A DNA stretch of 64,000 nt, from contig CAIJXV010000072.1 in NCBI GenBank assembly GCA_903824675.1, positions 1 to 64,000 of the forward strand, in the 5' to 3' direction. The notes beneath the pieces were generated by a model that saw only the letters and a program-made list of their open reading frames with translations, did not search any database and was not told the DNA's origin. Shown here piece after piece: positions 60,916 through 64,000 of this stretch. Both the position numbers and the translations under genes were made by a program. This DNA is from an uncultured bacterium. GTDB taxonomy: Bacteria; Verrucomicrobiota; Kiritimatiellia; CAIKKV01; CAIJXV01. How positions within the stretch are numbered: the stretch's first letter is position 1; each line of letters starts with the position of its first letter.

Positions 60916-62448
60916 ATGATCCTGAAAACGCTCACCCATCCCCAATCCCGGCCCTCTCCCGACGCGCTCCCTCTATCGGGCGTGGTCGCCACCGCCGCCG
61001 GGACCGCGTTCGCGATGCTGCCGCCGCAGGTTGGCGGTCCGGCGCCGACGCTGCTCCTTTTCGCCATGGGCGGGTGGGACACGCTGACCACTGAACCGTA
61101 TTGCCGGGTCGGGCGTCTCTTGTATGCTCAAGGTTGGAATGTCGTATCGCTTGACCTCCCCAGCCATGGGGCAGACGTCCGCCCGGGCGAACCGGAAATT
61201 GTGGGGTGGGTGGCCCGACTCAAACAAGGAGAGGATGTGGTTGCGTCTTTCCGCTTACGAGTGAACGACGTGATCGAGCATCTCATTACAGCGGGGATCG
61301 CCGACCCTTCCCGCATTGCCGCCGCCGGGACGTCGCGCGGCGGGTTCATGGCGTTTCACGTCGCCGCCGACAACCCGCGCATCTGTGCCATTGCCGCGTT
61401 TGCGCCCCTGACGGATCTGCTGGCACTGACTGAATTCGCCGGTCAAGAATCAAACCCCTTGGTTCAGCGCTTGGCCCTGATTCATACAGCGGAGGCGGTG
61501 GCCGACCGCGCGGCGTGGATCATCATCGGCAATGCGGACACCCGGGTGGGAACCGAGCATGCGATCGCTTATGCCCGCGCCATCGCCAACGCCAGTCAGG
61601 CGCGCTCGTTGGGGTGCGAGGTCACCTTGCGAGTCGAATCCGCGCCGGGCCACATGGGCTTATCGGAGTGGCATGACCTGGCGGCGGATTGGTTTCTGCA
61701 AACGGTGGTGTCCACCGTGGCGACCTTACCGGAGTCGGGACATCCGCTGGCGGTGCCGTGCCGCGTGTTTCCGCCTCGTGAAACGTCGGGTCGTAAGGCG
61801 GGGTTGGTCATTCATCTCTATGGCCACGGCGGTTCCCATCAGTTCTATAATTTAATGCGCCCCGCCTATGCACTCTTGCGTCGCGACCTGCGCAAAGCCG
61901 GCTACTGGGTGATCGTTCCCGACCTCGGACCCTCCCATTGGATGAACGCGCGTACCGTGGCCGTCCTGGATGCGATCATCGCCGACCTGATGGTCCGGGT
62001 CGACATAGACCCCAAGCAGGTGCATCTGTTGGGAACCAGTATGGGGGGCGGCTCGGCCCTGATGTATGCCTATCAGAGGGCGAAGGTTGTGCGGTCTGTA
62101 TGCTCCATTTTCCCCATGACGGATTTTGCGGCGTGGACAACCGAAACGCCCGCGTTCCTGCCGCAACTCCTCCAGGCGCATAACATCACTGACGCCGATC
62201 CCGGCCCCGCTTTGCGTAAACTATCCCCCATAAATCATATCGCTGACTTCGCAAAAACACCGGTCTTTTTGCTGCATGGTGAAGCTGATACGTGCGTGCC
62301 GGTACACCACAGTCGAGACTTTGCCGCCGTTCTGCGCGCAGCCGGTAGTCCGGTTGTTTACCAGGAAACCTACGGCGGCCATAACGATAATGAGGCCATG
62401 GTTTGGCAGAAGGAGATCTTTAACTTTATCACCAACACACCCTCCTAA
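60916..62448 (+). CDS. Fusion of two alpha/beta hydrolase domains
   Basis: A 510-residue protein; ATG 60916 has AGGTG upstream. The first domain (about 20-270) has GTSRGG (Ser140), Asp208 and His246 and is a close paralogue of the single-domain enzyme at 34658. The second domain (about 275-510) is different in sequence, with GTSMGG (Ser375), HGEADTCVP (Asp458) and YGGHND (His489), resembling prolyl-oligopeptidase-like or acetyl-xylan esterases. Both triads look intact. No signal peptide. Two-step deacylation of an oligosaccharide is a reasonable guess. Confidence 0.85.
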   Translation: MILKTLTHPQSRPSPDALPLSGVVATAAGTAFAMLPPQVGGPAPTLLLFAMGGWDTLTTEPYCRVGRLLYAQGWNVVSLDLPSHGADVRPGEPEIVGWVARLKQGEDVVASFRLRVNDVIEHLITAGIADPSRIAAAGTSRGGFMAFHVAADNPRICAIAAFAPLTDLLALTEFAGQESNPLVQRLALIHTAEAVADRAAWIIIGNADTRVGTEHAIAYARAIANASQARSLGCEVTLRVESAPGHMGLSEWHDLAADWFLQTVVSTVATLPESGHPLAVPCRVFPPRETSGRKAGLVIHLYGHGGSHQFYNLMRPAYALLRRDLRKAGYWVIVPDLGPSHWMNARTVAVLDAIIADLMVRVDIDPKQVHLLGTSMGGGSALMYAYQRAKVVRSVCSIFPMTDFAAWTTETPAFLPQLLQAHNITDADPGPALRKLSPINHIADFAKTPVFLLHGEADTCVPVHHSRDFAAVLRAAGSPVVYQETYGGHNDNEAMVWQKEIFNFITNTPS

Positions 62449-62480
62449 GGCGTCTCACCCGCAACCCTATGGGGAGAGAA

Positions 62481-62542
62481 GGGCGGTCAGCGACCGCCCC
62501 CACAGGGGAAGGGGATCGGTTGTAGCTGCGGCCGGTGGCCGC
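62481..62542. repeat. Two tight hairpins after the hydrolase fusion gene
   Basis: GGGCGGTC (62481-62488) pairs with GACCGCCC (62492-62499) around 3 bases, and GCGGCC (62528-62533) pairs with GGCCGC (62537-62542) around 3 bases. They occupy the 246-base gap before the next gene. Either could terminate transcription or be small repeat elements. Confidence 0.6.
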
Positions 62543-62694
62543 GGGGATTCGTTTAGGGAGTGCGCGTCCCGCGTGTGCCCAGAACACGGTGCTGAACATA
62601 GGTTTCCCACCTTGAATATCCAGCATCGGTGTGGTTATCTCAAATCTTTGGGATGGAGCGTTCGTAAATTTCCAAACTAACAAAGTGGGATGAT

Positions 62695-64000
62695 ATGGAA
62701 AAGAGTAATTCCCCATCGCGGGTGCGTCTGCATCCGGTCAATACCGCCGAAGCGGTGATTATGCCGTTTTTCGATCCCGGCCTTTCACCGGAAAAAGAAT
62801 GGGTGCTGGCCCCCGGGCCGGGTACGCGGGAATTGCGGCTGGGATTCTCCTATTCAACCCACATTTCCTGGGAGAGCGCGACGCCGGGTGTGCCGGCGTT
62901 CACCTGGCGATGGACAGGACGGTTGGACGTTCGCGATTACGACGGTTTTTTCCTGCAGGCTTCGCTGGCTTCCTCGGCGCGAATCCGCTTTCGGGCGCGA
63001 CTGGACGGAGTCTGGCAAACCATCGCCGAGGGGCCGGGATTCGATGCGCATGAGGATTACATGGGGTCATTCGCGGGACGCATCCTTGAGGAAATGGAAA
63101 TCACGGTCATTCCGAGCCTCGCCACGGGCGGGGGCTTCACCACTTACTATATTGGCGTACACCATAGCGCCCGGCTTCGGGACTGGCTTGCGGTTGAACA
63201 CCCGCAGGGGTATCCCGCCGACTGGCCGGAGTTCATCAAGCCCGAAAGCGAATGGACGCTGAGTCCGGAACTGGCCCTATGTTTCGGAGCCGACGAGGTC
63301 GCGGCGCTACGCGAAAAGATCAGCAAGCCGCCTTATCGAAATATGGCGGATATTTTGCGCGCCGAGGCGCGCAACGCATTGAGCCTGGAGCCGGAGAAGG
63401 AGATCCGCCAGTACATCGGCTGTGGCGAAAGCCCCTACGGTTATTCCGCGCGCAGCCGCGACCGCCGTCCCACACTCTGGCGGCCAATGGAGATTTGTGC
63501 CTTTTTCGGCTTGCTGGATGGCGATCCGCAACTGGTGCGCATGGCCGCGCGCTGCGCCATCGCCATGGCGCATACCCGACACTGGGCGGAAGGTTTCGTC
63601 GAACATGATTTCCCCGGAAGCGCGGTCAATTGGCGCTCATTTTTCCAGAATATCGCCGTTATGGCATTGACCGCGACAGTTGATTGGATTGGTGGCGCGC
63701 TGACCGCGCACGCGAAGGAGGTCATCAACCACAGCCTGTTTTTTAAAGGGCTGGCGCCGATCAAATACGATTTCGCCCGCTACGAGTATATCTACCAATG
63801 CAACCAGGCGCTGGGCTTCTCTGCCGGGCGTATCGCCGGGTTGCTTGCTTTGCGTCAGGTTTGGCCACGGATGGATTGGGAACTGCCGCAAGCTGAAAAA
63901 GATCTCCGGGAAACTGCCGAACGCATTATCAGCCCTGACGGCAGTCAGGGTGAGGGCCCCTCGTATTATGGGGGCATCATGTTCTACATGCTCTCCTCCT
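62695..64000 (+). CDS. Heparinase II/III-like polysaccharide lyase, 5' part
   Basis: Opening at ATG 62695 and still open at the window end, 435 codons are visible. It has a beta-sandwich N-terminal region (about 10-160; GFSYSTHISWE) and then helices with ALTATVDWIGGALTAHAKE, FARYEYIYQCNQALGFSAGR and ISPDGSQGEGPSYYGGIMFY, a match to the toroid of heparinase II/III and alginate lyases (DGSQxE...Y). No signal peptide is visible at the start, so it could act in the cytoplasm. The catalytic C-terminal part is outside the window. Confidence 0.75.
   Translation, partial: MEKSNSPSRVRLHPVNTAEAVIMPFFDPGLSPEKEWVLAPGPGTRELRLGFSYSTHISWESATPGVPAFTWRWTGRLDVRDYDGFFLQASLASSARIRFRARLDGVWQTIAEGPGFDAHEDYMGSFAGRILEEMEITVIPSLATGGGFTTYYIGVHHSARLRDWLAVEHPQGYPADWPEFIKPESEWTLSPELALCFGADEVAALREKISKPPYRNMADILRAEARNALSLEPEKEIRQYIGCGESPYGYSARSRDRRPTLWRPMEICAFFGLLDGDPQLVRMAARCAIAMAHTRHWAEGFVEHDFPGSAVNWRSFFQNIAVMALTATVDWIGGALTAHAKEVINHSLFFKGLAPIKYDFARYEYIYQCNQALGFSAGRIAGLLALRQVWPRMDWELPQAEKDLRETAERIISPDGSQGEGPSYYGGIMFYMLSS

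Noticed and set aside
1-64000. tRNA or rRNA genes
   Set aside because: No cloverleaf with a T-arm GTTCGA-type sequence in a plausible gene setting and no rRNA-like stretch was noticed by eye; a covariance search would be needed to be sure.

Overview
The window is about 58% GC and gene dense. It encodes a Gram-negative bacterium: it has LptE, a BamD-like protein, Amidase_3, lipoproteins and RfbC. The mix of genes points to the PVC superphylum, most likely Kiritimatiellota, Lentisphaerota or Verrucomicrobiota. The indicators are URO-D-like proteins outside any haem pathway, secreted glycosidase-like propellers, long parallel beta-helix proteins, an NSS symporter with a tiny partner protein, and SGNH hydrolases. 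This placement is an inference from gene content; there is no rRNA gene here to confirm it. No tRNA, rRNA or CRISPR array was recognised.

Layout. 0.1-7.8 kb, + strand: two coupled genes of unknown function, a secreted PQQ-type propeller, a small K+ channel-like protein, an MDR dehydrogenase, a YeiH-type membrane protein and an SGNH hydrolase. 7.8-10.2 kb, - strand: a TPR protein and a YkuE-like phosphoesterase. 10.3-17.6 kb: cell-wall amidase, GT-C-like membrane protein, two GT2 glycosyltransferases and a Wzx-like flippase, with a scar of broken mobile genes at 13.4-13.9 kb. 17.7-23.5 kb: large secreted glycosidase-like protein, URO-D-like protein, a BamD-like protein and LptE. 23.5-27.4 kb: rpsT, an M50-like membrane protease followed by an ECF sigma/anti-sigma pair, then rfbC-nadD and rsfS on the - strand. 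27.6-35.4 kb: propeller glycosidase-like protein, AraC regulator, a 1462-residue three-module beta-helix protein and an alpha/beta hydrolase. 35.5-46.6 kb: mostly - strand housekeeping and sensing genes (a second URO-D-like gene, a PAS/GAF hybrid histidine kinase, rluD-type, mtnA, a 999-residue PDZ lipoprotein) plus tsaE on the + strand. 46.8-54.6 kb: a small secreted Cys protein and a complete trpEGDCFBA operon. 54.6-56.3 kb: repeats, a truncated glycosidase-like gene and an ORF6N gene broken by one stop codon. 56.4-64 kb: a second catabolic cluster (propeller, BNR/sialidase-like, NSS symporter with 49-aa partner, a fusion of two hydrolases, and a heparinase-like gene running off the end).

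The trp operon is the clearest regulatory story. It has a near-consensus promoter whose -10 box lies in a perfect 10+10 palindrome that ends exactly at the trpE ATG, so the transcript should be leaderless or nearly so. Its three loose internal junctions (D/C, C/F, B/A) all carry palindromic repeats, several belonging to families found elsewhere in the window. The two carbohydrate clusters share two protein families (propeller and alpha/beta hydrolase), which suggests a duplicated catabolic module. Function calls rest on motifs read by eye; no database search was possible.
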